64,000 bases of DNA from contig LJTT01000005.1 of NCBI GenBank assembly GCA_001303585.1, forward strand, positions 1 through 64,000, in the 5' to 3' direction. Position 1 is the first letter of the stretch. Each line of letters starts with the position of its first letter. The notes under the pieces are model-generated. The model had not been told where the DNA came from. It saw nothing but the letters and a program-made list of their open reading frames with translations, and searched no databases. Source of the stretch: Betaproteobacteria bacterium SG8_41 (GTDB lineage: Bacteria; Pseudomonadota; Gammaproteobacteria; Burkholderiales; SG8-41). Below, piece after piece: positions 50,911 through 59,976 of this stretch. The translations under genes were made by a program, and so were the position numbers.

Positions 50911-51399
50911 GTGGCTGAAAGGTCACAGGACGACGCGCAGGCTACGTCAAAAAGACGCGTACGAAGCGACCAGTTTTCAGGCCTGATGCTGGTCGCGTTC
51001 GCCCTCTACGTCGCGTGGGCGAACCGGGTTTATCCTGTCGGCACGGTCCATGTGCCGGGTCCCGGCTTCATGCCGTTGGCGCTGGCGATATTTCTGGGCA
51101 CGATGGGATTGCTGATCGCGGTGGGGGGTGCCCGCTCTCGCCCCCTCATCGAGATGCGCTGGACCGAAGCGAAACGCGCGGTCACGATCTTGATTGCGGC
51201 TGTCGTCTGCGTGTCAGCGCTCGAAGTCGTCGGATACCGGCTCACCATGATGGTGCTGCTGGTTTTTCTGATGGGCGTGATCGAGCGTAAGCCGCCGCTC
51301 ATGGTGGCCGTCCTGTCGATCGGTTTTCCCCTTCTGTCTTATTACGTCGTCGCCGATCTGCTGCTGGTGCCGCTGCCACGGAGCCCCTGGGGCTTTTGA
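50911..51399 (+). CDS. Tripartite tricarboxylate transporter small membrane subunit (TctB)
   Basis: 162 residues, GTG start 12 bases after the tctC-like stop. Four hydrophobic segments (SGLMLVAFALYVAW, PGPGFMPLALAIFLGTMGLLIAVGG, AVTILIAAVVCVSALEVVGY, LTMMVLLVFLMGVIE) with the typical VGTVHVPGPGFMPLAL loop. Forms the small subunit of the TctAB symporter. Confidence 0.88.
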   Translation: MAERSQDDAQATSKRRVRSDQFSGLMLVAFALYVAWANRVYPVGTVHVPGPGFMPLALAIFLGTMGLLIAVGGARSRPLIEMRWTEAKRAVTILIAAVVCVSALEVVGYRLTMMVLLVFLMGVIERKPPLMVAVLSIGFPLLSYYVVADLLLVPLPRSPWGF

Positions 51400-51400
51400 A

Positions 51401-51468
51401 AGTCACAAGTCAGAAGGCAGAAGGATGAACTGCGTTTCGTTTCACGTTTCACGTTTTACGTTTCACGG
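51401..51468. repeat. Heptad repeats, AGTCACA and TTCACGT words
   Basis: AGTCACA, AGTCAGA, AGGCAGA, AGGATGA at 51401-51428. GTTTCGT, TTCACGT, TTCACGT, TTTACGT, TTCACGG at 51434-51468, ending 11 bases before the tctA-like start. Confidence 0.87.
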
Positions 51469-51479
51469 ACGGCCGGTCA

Positions 51480-53000
51480 ATGGGTGAAACGCTAGACGGC
51501 CTGCTGCTCGGCTTTTCGATCGCTCTTCAGCCGTCGATACTCGTTTACGCGTTTGTAGGCTGCATCCTCGGCACGCTCGTAGGCATGATGCCGGGACTGG
51601 GGCCCTTGGCGGGGATCAGCCTTCTTCTGCCTGCAACGTTTGGCCTCAATCCCATCATCGCGATGGTGGTGCTGGGCGGCGTGTATTACGGCGCGATGTA
51701 CGGGGGCTCAACGACGTCGATCCTGATGCGCATTCCCGGCGAAGCCGCCTCGGTCATGACCTGTATAGACGGCTACGCCATGACGCAAAATGGACGGGCG
51801 GGGCCAGCCCTTGCGATCGCGGCAATCGGTTCTTTCTTTGCGGGTACTTTCGGCGTACTCGGGCTCATGCTGCTTGCGCCCACGCTGGCGGCATGGGCGC
51901 TGGCCTTCGGGGCGCCGGAGTTCACGGCGTTGCTGATGATGGGATTGTTCATTCTTGCCTACATGAGTGGCGGGTCGATGTTGAAAACGCTCTCGATGGC
52001 CGGGTTGGGGCTGCTGCTCGGCATGATCGGAATAGACCAGATGAGCGGGTTCACCCGGTTCACGTACGGCCTGGTCGAGCTGGGTGACGGCATCAGCATT
52101 GTGCCGGTTGCGGTGGGCTTATTCGGCGTGTCGGAGATCCTGCTCACGGCCGGGCAGGAAGAGCCCCCCAAGGTCCAGAAACCCAAGTTGCGCGAGCTCA
52201 TTCCCTCGCGCGAAGATTTCCGGCTTTCCGTCGGCCCGATCGGCCGCGGCAGTCTGCTGGGCTTCCTGATCGGCGTCATTCCCGGCTCGGCGCACATCAT
52301 CTCGTCGTTCGTGTCATACGGATTGGAGCGGCGCCTGTCGAAGCATCCGGAGCGCTTTGGCAACGGCGCGATCGAAGGCGTGGCGGGGCCGGAATCGGCC
52401 AACAATGCCGCGTCGAGCGGCGCGTTCGTGCCCATGCTGGCACTGGGCATTCCGACGAGCCCGATTACCGCGGTCATGATCGCCGCAATCATGGTGCACG
52501 GCATCGAACCCGGCCCGTTGCTGATCGTGGATCAGCCGGAACTTTTCTGGGGTTTCGTCGCCAGCATGTACGTCGGCAACGTGGTGCTTCTGATACTCAA
52601 CCTGCCGATGGTCGGATTGTTCGTCAACCTGCTGCGTATCCCCTACGCTTACCTCTATCCGTGCATCCTGGCTTTCTGCATCGTCGGGTGCTTCTCCGTG
52701 AACAACAGCATGATGGACGTCTGGATCATGCTGATCATGGGGGCAGTGGGTTATGGTCTGCGAAAGTTCGACTATGACCTGGCGCCGGTGGCTCTCGGGC
52801 TGGTGCTCTCGCCGATGCTGGAGATCTCGCTGGGACAGTCGCTAGCGATGAGCGCCGGCGATTACACCATTTTCATCGAGCGTCCCATCGCAACCACCAT
52901 GTTTGCGCTCGGCCTTGTTCTCTTCGGGTTTGCGATCAAGCCGCTCATCTTCAAGGGCAAGAAGGACTGGCGGTCGAAGGTGGGACTCGAGGGCGAGTAG
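51480..53000 (+). CDS. Tripartite tricarboxylate transporter large permease (TctA)
   Basis: 506 residues with about 11-12 membrane helices. Diagnostic stretches: GMMPGLGPLAGISLLLPATFG, GVYYGAMYGGSTTSILMRIPGEAAS, GPESANNAASSGAFVPMLALGIPTSP and LGLVLSPMLEISLGQSL. The repeated PGLGP/GIPTSP-type blocks come from the internal duplication known for TctA. It imports a carboxylate together with TctB and TctC. No ribosome site is clear because a heptad array fills the gap. Confidence 0.93.
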   Translation: MGETLDGLLLGFSIALQPSILVYAFVGCILGTLVGMMPGLGPLAGISLLLPATFGLNPIIAMVVLGGVYYGAMYGGSTTSILMRIPGEAASVMTCIDGYAMTQNGRAGPALAIAAIGSFFAGTFGVLGLMLLAPTLAAWALAFGAPEFTALLMMGLFILAYMSGGSMLKTLSMAGLGLLLGMIGIDQMSGFTRFTYGLVELGDGISIVPVAVGLFGVSEILLTAGQEEPPKVQKPKLRELIPSREDFRLSVGPIGRGSLLGFLIGVIPGSAHIISSFVSYGLERRLSKHPERFGNGAIEGVAGPESANNAASSGAFVPMLALGIPTSPITAVMIAAIMVHGIEPGPLLIVDQPELFWGFVASMYVGNVVLLILNLPMVGLFVNLLRIPYAYLYPCILAFCIVGCFSVNNSMMDVWIMLIMGAVGYGLRKFDYDLAPVALGLVLSPMLEISLGQSLAMSAGDYTIFIERPIATTMFALGLVLFGFAIKPLIFKGKKDWRSKVGLEGE

Positions 53001-53024
53001 ACCTAGCCTGATAAAAAAACGAGC

Positions 53025-53054
53025 CGCAGATAAACGCGGATAAACACCGCCAAT
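53025..53054. repeat. Decad repeat, CGCAGATAAA word (3 units)
   Basis: CGCAGATAAA, CGCGGATAAA, CACCGCCAAT in register, just after the tctA-like gene. Confidence 0.83.
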
Positions 53055-53196
53055 ACGAACCATCAAACCGCGGAGCTCCAAAAACGATCAAAACAGGAGC
53101 CAGCCGCGAAGGCTTAGTTCTTCCGTGGCACGATCCGCGTTTCACGATTCACGGAATTTGGCGAACTAGCAGGGCAAAGAGAAGATCTAATTTCCG

Positions 53197-53238
53197 CACA
53201 CCACTCACCACTCACCGTTCACCGCTCACCGCTCACGC
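53197..53238. repeat. Heptad repeat, CTCACCG word (6 units)
   Basis: CACACCA, CTCACCA, CTCACCG, TTCACCG, CTCACCG, CTCACGC in register, upstream of the MFS gene. Confidence 0.9.
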
Positions 53239-53270
53239 ACCTCAAGCCTGCTTCTTGTAGTATTCCGGAC

Positions 53271-54518
53271 ATGACCAACACCCGGAAGGTCGCGGTCGAC
53301 GCGACGTCGACTGCCTTGCCGTCGCTTCCGTTCCTTGTGGGAACGATGCTCGCCGCGCAGTCATTCGGCACGATGGCGACAATGACGCTGCCCGCCGTCG
53401 CGCCGAAGGTGGCCGAAACCTACGGTATCAGCTCGTCGCTGATCGGCTATCAGATCAGCATACTGGCAGGCGCAATGCTGGTGTCGTTGACGCTGGGCAG
53501 CCAGCTTGCCGCCCGCTGGGGCGCCTGCCGTGTGCAGCAGGGCGCCCTTTTACTGCTCGTCGCCGGATCGTTCGTGGCGATTCTTCCTCATGCAGCCTTC
53601 CTGTTTGGCTCCGCACTTGCGCTGGGCCTTGGCTATGGGCTGCTTACGCCGTCCGCCTCGCACCTCCTTGCGCGGTTCGCGCCGCCCAAGCGCCGCAACC
53701 TCATCTTCTCGCTCAAGCAGACCGGGGTGCCGCTCGGCGGCATCGGCGCGGCGGCGATCACGCCGGCGATCGCCTTGATCTTCGGATGGCAATGGGCGTT
53801 GGCGGGGAACGCGGCGGTTCTCTGCGGGCTCGTGCTGTTGCTGCAGCGTGGACGGCCGCAATGGGACGATGACCGCGATCCTGCGGCGCGCATCGGCATC
53901 AACCCGTTCGCGGACCTTGCCGAAATCTGGCGGCACGAGGCGCTGCGGCTCCTCTCGATCGCCGGCGGCTGCTTCGTGATCGTGCAGATCTGCCTCAGCA
54001 CCTTCACCGTGGTGTTCTTCGCGGAAGAGGTGGGGTTTGGGCTCATCGAGGCCGGCATCGTGCTTACTGCTTCCCAGGTAGGGGGGGTCGCAGGGCGTGT
54101 GTTCTGGGGCTGGCTGGCCGACGTAACGCGCAGCTGCTTCGGGGTCCTCACGGTGCTCGCTGCGGTGATGCTTGCCGCCTGCCTGTTTTCGTACTTCATT
54201 ACGCCGCGCTGGGCAATCCTGGCGGGCTGCGCGCTGTTCTTTGTCATCGGCTCGACCGCCAGCGGCTGGAACGGAGCATTTCTGGCGGAGGTCGCGCGCC
54301 TGACGCCGCGCGCCGCGATATCGCGCATGACGGGCGGCTCGCTCGCATACGTAAACGTGTGCAAGATGGTGGGCCCGATCCTGTTCACCAACGTTTATCT
54401 CGCGAGCGGCAGCTATGCGCTTGCTTTTGCGCTGCTCGCGGTTCCCGCGGGTATCGGGCTGGGGTGCGTGGTCGCGGCGTGGCGGGGCGAACTGCGTGCC
54501 GCGGTGGCCGCCCGCTGA
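53271..54518 (+). CDS. Major facilitator superfamily transporter
   Basis: 415 residues with 12 hydrophobic segments in two halves of six. The family loop between helices 2 and 3 reads GSQLAARWGACRV. Helix 1 has VGTMLAAQSFGTMATMTLPAVAP and the second half starts near EALRLLSIAGGCFVIVQICLS. Resembles the CynX/NimT or sugar-phosphate type branch, but the substrate is unknown. No adjacent pathway gene on this strand. Confidence 0.85.
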   Translation: MTNTRKVAVDATSTALPSLPFLVGTMLAAQSFGTMATMTLPAVAPKVAETYGISSSLIGYQISILAGAMLVSLTLGSQLAARWGACRVQQGALLLLVAGSFVAILPHAAFLFGSALALGLGYGLLTPSASHLLARFAPPKRRNLIFSLKQTGVPLGGIGAAAITPAIALIFGWQWALAGNAAVLCGLVLLLQRGRPQWDDDRDPAARIGINPFADLAEIWRHEALRLLSIAGGCFVIVQICLSTFTVVFFAEEVGFGLIEAGIVLTASQVGGVAGRVFWGWLADVTRSCFGVLTVLAAVMLAACLFSYFITPRWAILAGCALFFVIGSTASGWNGAFLAEVARLTPRAAISRMTGGSLAYVNVCKMVGPILFTNVYLASGSYALAFALLAVPAGIGLGCVVAAWRGELRAAVAAR

Positions 54519-54555
54519 GCATTCTCAATGCCCGGAACAGAAAACCTTCACTAGC

Positions 54556-54730
54556 CGCAGATACACGCAGATTTACTGCTTCAAACATTGCCAACCCTGA
54601 ACCTGGAACCCGGAACCGTTTCTTGGCCGCCAATGAACGCCGATACACGTTGATAAGAAAGAATGCTATCGATGTTGTGAGGGGGTTTCTGTTTGCATGC
54701 ATCAGCGTTTATCTGCGTGTATCTGCGGTT
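54556..54730. repeat. Cluster of three decad arrays and one heptad run
   Basis: CGCAGATACA, CGCAGATTTA at 54556. CCCTGAA, CCTGGAA, CCCGGAA (heptads) at 54595. CGCCAATGAA, CGCCGATACA, CGTTGATAAG at 54628-54657. Inverted ATCAGCGTTT, ATCTGCGTGT, ATCTGCGGTT at 54701-54730. The densest cluster in the window, filling the gap between convergent genes. Confidence 0.85.
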
Positions 54731-54761
54731 AATTCTGTTTGTCGATTTTCATTTTGTTGTT

Positions 54762-55670
54762 TCACCTCCCGGCGGGCTGGAGCGCGCCGATCGCGGCCAG
54801 CGCTTGTTTCACTTCCTCGACGCCCTCAGGTGGCAGCGGCGCCTGCGGCGGCAGCGGTGCGCCCACGGCGTAGCCCTGAAGCTCGAGGGCGCCCTTGATG
54901 CATGCCGCGAGGTTGTAGCGGGCAAAGGCCTGGTTGAGCGCCCAGAGCGGGCGCTGGCGCTCCATCGCGGCAACCCAGTCGCCACGCCGGCATGCGTCGT
55001 ACAGCTCGACGCTCTGGCGCGGCGCGACGCAGGCGGGCCCCGCCATCCAGCCGACGCCGCCGATGAGCATCACGCAGGTGGGTATGTGCGCCGACGCCGC
55101 AAAGACGTCAAGCCGTCCTTCGACTCTGCTGATGATCGAGAGCAGCCGTCCCGTATTGACCGACGCGTCCTTGATGTAACGGATGTTGTCGACGCGGCTC
55201 AACCGGTCGATCACGGCAAGGCTCAAATCCGAGCGCTGGAAGTTCGGATTCGTGTAGAGCACGATGGGCAGGGACACAGCCTTCGCGACTGCCTCGAAGT
55301 AGGAGAACACGCCCTCATCGGTAAGCGGGAAATACGCTTCCAGAATCGCCAGGATGCCGGAGCAGCCGATCCGCTCGAATTCGCGTGCCTGCGATACGGC
55401 ATCGGCAATGGTCGTTGAGGCTACGCCTGCGACGACCGGGACGCTGCCGGCCGCTGCCTCAACCGCGATTTCGACGATCCGGCGCCGCTGCGGCCACGAC
55501 AGATAGGCGAATTCGCCGGTCGAGCCCAGTGGCGTGAGCCCATGAACGCCTGCCTTTATGAGCTCTCGGCAGAGCTGCGCCAGGACGTCTGCCCTGACTT
55601 CACCGGTTGAGTCAACGGGTGAAACGAGATAGGGAAAAACCCCATGAAAGCCGGCATTGGACACGTTCAT
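54762..55670 (-). CDS. DapA-family dihydrodipicolinate synthase-like aldolase/lyase
   Basis: 302 residues from the ATG at 55670 ([12 protein letters not shown]). TIM-barrel class I aldolase of the N-acetylneuraminate-lyase/DapA family: [40 protein letters not shown], Tyr in [11 protein letters not shown] and the Schiff-base Lys in [14 protein letters not shown]. The GSTGE loop is typical. It stands alone away from lysine-pathway genes, so a 2-oxo-deoxy-acid or hydroxy-acid aldolase is as likely as true DapA. Confidence 0.88.
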   Translation of the reverse strand: MNVSNAGFHGVFPYLVSPVDSTGEVRADVLAQLCRELIKAGVHGLTPLGSTGEFAYLSWPQRRRIVEIAVEAAAGSVPVVAGVASTTIADAVSQAREFERIGCSGILAILEAYFPLTDEGVFSYFEAVAKAVSLPIVLYTNPNFQRSDLSLAVIDRLSRVDNIRYIKDASVNTGRLLSIISRVEGRLDVFAASAHIPTCVMLIGGVGWMAGPACVAPRQSVELYDACRRGDWVAAMERQRPLWALNQAFARYNLAACIKGALELQGYAVGAPLPPQAPLPPEGVEEVKQALAAIGALQPAGR

Positions 55671-55728
55671 CTCCCGAAGCGGCCAGGGCTGCTCTCGGGA
55701 ACCCCGCCAGCGTCGAAAAACATTAACC

Positions 55729-55825
55729 ACGGAATCATACGGAAATACACGGAAGAAGATCCGAAGGGTAGGGTGTGCTGGCGGGCAAGAACAATTTCGG
55801 TGTGCTTCCGTGTGGTTCCGCGACT
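55729..55825. repeat. Decad repeat pair of a different word, ACGGAAATAC, in inverted orientation
   Basis: ACGGAATCAT, ACGGAAATAC, ACGGAAGAAG at 55729-55758. Inverted TTCGGTGTGC, TTCCGTGTGG, TTCCGCGACT at 55796-55825. The two arms are complementary across a 37-base spacer. Confidence 0.82.
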
Positions 55826-55926
55826 ATGGTGTTTTCAGATAGCTTGTAGACCATTTCTCGGGTGCTTTCAAGCAAACGGGTACTATATGTCCTGCGATGC
55901 TCTCGATTAAACTATCGGACAACGCC

Positions 55927-56238
55927 ATGCGACTGTCCGCCGTGATTATCCTCCTCCTTCCATGCGTTGTGGCGCGGGCGGAAATCACGTGCGAGCAGCT
56001 CGTCGCGATTTCCCAGCAAACGGTCAACCTGCGCAATCAGGGCGCGTCGCTTCCGGCGCTGCTGGCTGACACCGAGGACGCTCAAATGAAACGCCGGTTC
56101 ACGCCCTCGGAGCTCGAATTCATCCGGCTTCTAATCAGCGAATCCTTTGTTGGAGCCTACTCGCCGCATGACGTCCATGAGGCGTGCGAGGCTGGCACGC
56201 TGGCGATTCCCGTCCGCAAGACCGGGGAAGGAAAGTAA
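55927..56238 (+). CDS. Small exported protein of unknown function
   Basis: 103 residues from the ATG at 55927. Signal peptide RLSAVIILLLPCVVARAE, cleavage after ARA. The mature 85 residues are helical and acidic with two Cys (ITCEQLVAI and HEACEAG), probably a disulfide. A longer start at 55897 has no signal peptide at its beginning. No family is recognised. Confidence 0.6.
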   Translation: MRLSAVIILLLPCVVARAEITCEQLVAISQQTVNLRNQGASLPALLADTEDAQMKRRFTPSELEFIRLLISESFVGAYSPHDVHEACEAGTLAIPVRKTGEGK

Positions 56239-56447
56239 GCGCCTGCCGGACGGTCGGGAAGGGCTGGGCGCCGGCAATGTCGCCGCGCTCGTGGCGCGGG
56301 CGATGGTGCTGTGGCGCTCGCGGTATATGCAGAACGACAGGCGCTGAGCGGCTGGCTTAATGGTCTGTTGCGCGTCACGGCGCTTGCCTTGAAAGCCAGG
56401 GCTCATTAGCCTTACGCAGTTGCGCTCAGGCAAAATCAGAGGACAGT

Positions 56448-57278
56448 ATGCAAGCAAGCCGCAGAATCGCAGTCAGTTTTGTCGCCGCCCTGCTGGCCGG
56501 TGTTCCGCTGTCGGGTGCGATGGCGCAGGACAAGGGCAAAGTCGAGGTGCTCTGGCTGGGACATGCTGCGGCGCGTATCACCACGACATCCGGCAAAGTG
56601 ATCCTGATCGATCCGTGGCTTTCCGACAACCCCAGGACGCCACCCGAATACCGCAAGCGTGGCGCGCTCGGCAAGGTCGATCTGATCCTCGTGACACACG
56701 GGCACGAGGATCACCTGGGCGATGCGCCGGCGCTCGCGCGACGCTACAAGGCGCCTCTGTGGGGGCCCGCGGGTCTGAACCAGACGCTGCGCGCGCTCGG
56801 CGTGCTTCCGGCGGCGCTGGCCCCGCTCATGAACAAAGGCGGTACCATCACGCCTTTCCCCGGCATAAAGATCACGCAGGTGCGGGCCGAGCACAGCTCG
56901 GAGCTGCTGTGGACCAACCCCGCGACGAAAAAGAAGGAAATGCATCCCGCCGGGGAGCCGGTCGGTTTCATCATCGAGTTCGAGAACGGCTTCAAGATCT
57001 ACCACATGGGTGACACGGGGCTCTTCGGCGACATGAAGCTGATCGCGGACTACTATAAGCCGGACCTCGTCATGATTCCGGTCGGCGGGCACTTCGGCAT
57101 GAACCCCAAGGACGCGGCGTACGCGACACGCGAATGGCTCAAGCCCAAGTACGCGATCCCGATCCACTACGGCACCCTGCCGGCGCTCGCCGGGACGGCC
57201 AAGGACTACATGCAGGCGCTCGGCAATGCGCCAACCAAAGTCCTTCCACTGGAGCCGGGTGAGAAAATCGCGTTCTGA
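56448..57278 (+). CDS. Exported metallo-beta-lactamase-fold hydrolase (UPF0173-like)
   Basis: 276 residues. Signal peptide RIAVSFVAALLAGVPLSGAMAQ. The zinc motif THGHEDHLGDAP (HxHxDH-type) is present, with Asp in YHMGDTGLF and a His in IPIHYGTLPAL, and the early strand LWLGHAAARITTTSGKVILIDPWLSDN. This is the UPF0173/UlaG-like branch, normally cytoplasmic. The signal peptide makes it periplasmic here. GAGGACAG ribosome site. The substrate is unknown. Confidence 0.85.
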   Translation: MQASRRIAVSFVAALLAGVPLSGAMAQDKGKVEVLWLGHAAARITTTSGKVILIDPWLSDNPRTPPEYRKRGALGKVDLILVTHGHEDHLGDAPALARRYKAPLWGPAGLNQTLRALGVLPAALAPLMNKGGTITPFPGIKITQVRAEHSSELLWTNPATKKKEMHPAGEPVGFIIEFENGFKIYHMGDTGLFGDMKLIADYYKPDLVMIPVGGHFGMNPKDAAYATREWLKPKYAIPIHYGTLPALAGTAKDYMQALGNAPTKVLPLEPGEKIAF

Positions 57279-57342
57279 CAGCGGTTGCAAAGCAGGGGCC
57301 GCGTGCCTTGAAACGCGGCGCCGCCCGTCACGCCTCGTCTCA

Positions 57343-58919
57343 TCAGTTAACCAGGAAAGCCGCCGGCAACGCGCGCACTACCTCCTGCCGGTAGATGAGC
57401 TGGCTTTCGGCCATGTCGTGAACCGCGCGGTTGTAGGCGTCGGTCACGATCTCGCCGTTCTCGAGGAGGTCGTGGTGAAGCGGCTGGGGGCGCGCGAGCA
57501 TCGCGCTCAGCGCGGCGCTGTGCCGCGGCGGAACGTAGTCAAGGGTCACCGCGCGCGGGTCCGGGAGCGGGCGAAGTCCTGCCACGACAAAGCTGTTGAC
57601 GTAAGCAGCCCCCGGCCAGTCGGGACGATAGACGGTGACGTACGGCAGCTCCGAGAGCAGCGTGGTGAGAAAGTGCGCGTAGGCGCTCGGCATGTCGAGG
57701 TCGGCGAAGGTATTGAAGATCGCCACACCGTTCGTCTCGAGGCAGCGGCGCAGATCCCGAAAGAAATCGCGGGTGATGAGGTATTCGGGAGTTCCATCGC
57801 CGTAGAAAAGATCAACCACGACGAGATCGTAGCGCCGGCCGCAACGGCGGAGATAGGTACGGGCATCCTCCAGATGCACCCGCGCGCGCGCCGGCTCGAA
57901 GCCGAAAAAACGCTGGGCCGCCGGTTCACACCTTTTCCGGCAAGCCGGCGCGGCAACACGCCCGCGCCCAGCCCGAGCACGAGGGCCGCATCGATGCGCG
58001 GCCGATAGGAGAAGGCCAGGGACTCCAACGCGTAGGTATAGAACGACAGGGAGTGCCCGTCCGAGCGCACCGTGTTCTGTATCAGGCCGTCCTGGAAGTA
58101 CATCCGGGCGAAATGGCCAGTCTCGGGATCGGCTTCGCTGCGCAGGATCTTCACCGTGCCGAAAAGCGAGCTCAAGCGCGCCTCTATGCGCCAGATCTGT
58201 CCAGCGTATGTCGCGGGCCACATGCGCCCGATGTAGGCGTCGGCCTGCCACAACAGCACCACGGCGCACAACGTTGCGAGCGCGGCCGCGATGCCGAGCT
58301 TGCGGCGCGCCAGTAGCGGGGCGGGGGGGCGTGCCGCCGCTGCCAGCGATACCAGTGCCAGCACCAGCGCGACCGCAAGGGTGGCCGAAAAGTTGCTCAG
58401 GGTCGGGATCAGCACGAAAGCGGTCACGAACACACCAGCGACGGAGCCGAGCGTGCTCACAAAAAAGACAGTGCCGGCCCCTGCGTCGCCCATGGAGCCG
58501 CCGCCCCGCGCGAGCAGGAGCGCGACGAGCAACGGGTTCATTGCCGACGCCGCGACGAGCGGCACGAACAGAAGCAGAAGGCAAGCGGCGAACGATCCCA
58601 GCACCAGGTCTGCGCGTGCCAGCGCGGGAAAAAGGTAAGGGTAGGCAAGACAGGCCAGCACGATCGCGAACGCAGCGACGGCGGGCAGGACCATGTAGAG
58701 CTGGGCGAGGCGGGCGGCACCCGCGGTTGCATTGCCTCGGCCCCGGGTCAGCCGCCCGCCCAGCCGGTAGCCGAACGCCAGGGCGACCAACGTGATCGAC
58801 AGGATCCCGGTCCAGATGTAGAGGCTGATCCCGAAATAGGGGGTCATGATGCGCGAGGCCAAAAGCTCGAGCGCGAGCACCGCGCCGCCCGAGACGAAAA
58901 TGATGGCGTAGAGCAGCAT
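57343..58919 (-). pseudogene. Membrane-fused spermidine synthase-like gene, frame disrupted by an out-of-frame deletion
   Basis: The N-terminal part (reading from 58919) has about seven membrane helices typical of fused spermidine-synthase proteins (LLYAIIFVSGGAVLALELLASRI, TGILSITLVALAFGYRLGGRL) and continues to ALVLGLGAGVLPRRLAGKG near 57945. The synthase C-terminal part (AAQRFFGFEPARARVHLEDA to RALPAAFLVN) is in another frame and ends at 57343. The residues that should join them, including the acidic nucleoside-binding motif (VEID type), are missing. So a deletion of roughly 10 codons plus a frame change is indicated, or a sequencing/assembly error. Confidence 0.7.
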
Positions 58920-58947
58920 GGTCAGGAGTGCGTAAGCATGGGTCGGG

Positions 58948-58953
58948 TATAAT
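58948..58953 (+). promoter_or_regulatory. Candidate -10 box for the methyltransferase-like array
   Basis: A perfect TATAAT, about 64 bases upstream of the first paralogue's ATG. No good -35 box is seen at the usual distance. Weak evidence. Confidence 0.4.
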
Positions 58954-59016
58954 GCGGCACTTTTGAATGTGGCAATATAACCCAGGCTGGCGCGAGGAGA
59001 GCAGCTCTAGAGGAGA

Positions 59017-59976
59017 ATGCCGGTGCATACCCCTTCTCGTCAGCCGATTTCGTCGCCGATTTGCGACAGGGTTTGCGGCGCGCTTCTGGCACTCGCTCTC
59101 GCCACGCCGATTGGGGCGGCCGAACCCGTTGTTCCCTACGTCCCGACCCCGCAGGCGGTCGTCGACCGCATGCTCGAGATAGGCAACGTTGGATCCAGTG
59201 ACTATCTCATCGATCTTGGCTCGGGCGACGGCCGCATCGTGATAACGGCCGCCAAACGATTCGGCACCCGGGGTTTCGGAGTAGACATCGATCCCGAGCG
59301 CATAGAGGAGAGTAACGAGAACGCTCGCCGCGCGGGCGTTGCCGACCGCGTCGCCTTCTATCGGCGCGATCTGTTCGAGACCAACCTGTCCGAAGCCACG
59401 GTGCTCACGATGTACCTGCTTCCGCGGATCAATCTCGAGTTGCGTCCGAGACTGCTCTCACTCAAGCCCGGCACGCGCATCGTGTCGCACGACTTTTCAA
59501 TGGACGACTGGCAGGCGGACCAGCACGTCGTGCTGGACGCGGGGGGCAAATTTGGCGGCTCGGGCGGCCGCAGCGACATCTATCTCTGGGTGGTCCCGGC
59601 CCGGGTCGCGGGCCGCTGGACCTGGAGGTCCACGGTCGCGGACAAGGAGCAGTCCTACGAGGTCGCGCTGCAGCAGCGCTACCAGGTCATCTCTGGCACG
59701 GCCCGCGTTGGCGGCCGCTCAGTCAAACTCGACCGAGCGCGGGTGCGGGGCGATGAGCTGCACCTGGAGTTCACGATTGACATCGACGGGGCCCGCGTCA
59801 GGCATGCCCTGACCGGGAAGGTCGATGGCGACGATGTCTCGGGTGCGGCGATGCTCTCGGGCGAACGCCTGGCGTCGCGGCGCGACTGGACCGCACGACG
59901 CGTGGCGCGGGCCGCGGTGGCGACCGATGACGCGGGGCTGCGCCGGTACGGCGCCCACCGGGTGGCGCTGCACTGA
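59017..59976 (+). CDS. Exported methyltransferase-like protein, paralogue 1 of 4
   Basis: 319 residues, AGAGGAG ribosome site. A signal peptide (core FATGFAARFW-like reading is out of frame; in frame: ALLALALATPIGAAEP) precedes the shared block VPYVPTPQAVVDRMLEI, then motif I LIDLGSGDGRIVITAAKRFG, an acidic post-I (FGVDIDPERIEE), YLLPRINLELRPRLLSLKPGTRIVSHDFSM, and a C-terminal 150-residue strand-rich domain. The core resembles seven-strand SAM methyltransferases of the FAM173/DOT1-like group. The predicted export makes SAM supply a problem. Paralogue of the next three genes. Confidence 0.78.
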   Translation: MPVHTPSRQPISSPICDRVCGALLALALATPIGAAEPVVPYVPTPQAVVDRMLEIGNVGSSDYLIDLGSGDGRIVITAAKRFGTRGFGVDIDPERIEESNENARRAGVADRVAFYRRDLFETNLSEATVLTMYLLPRINLELRPRLLSLKPGTRIVSHDFSMDDWQADQHVVLDAGGKFGGSGGRSDIYLWVVPARVAGRWTWRSTVADKEQSYEVALQQRYQVISGTARVGGRSVKLDRARVRGDELHLEFTIDIDGARVRHALTGKVDGDDVSGAAMLSGERLASRRDWTARRVARAAVATDDAGLRRYGAHRVALH

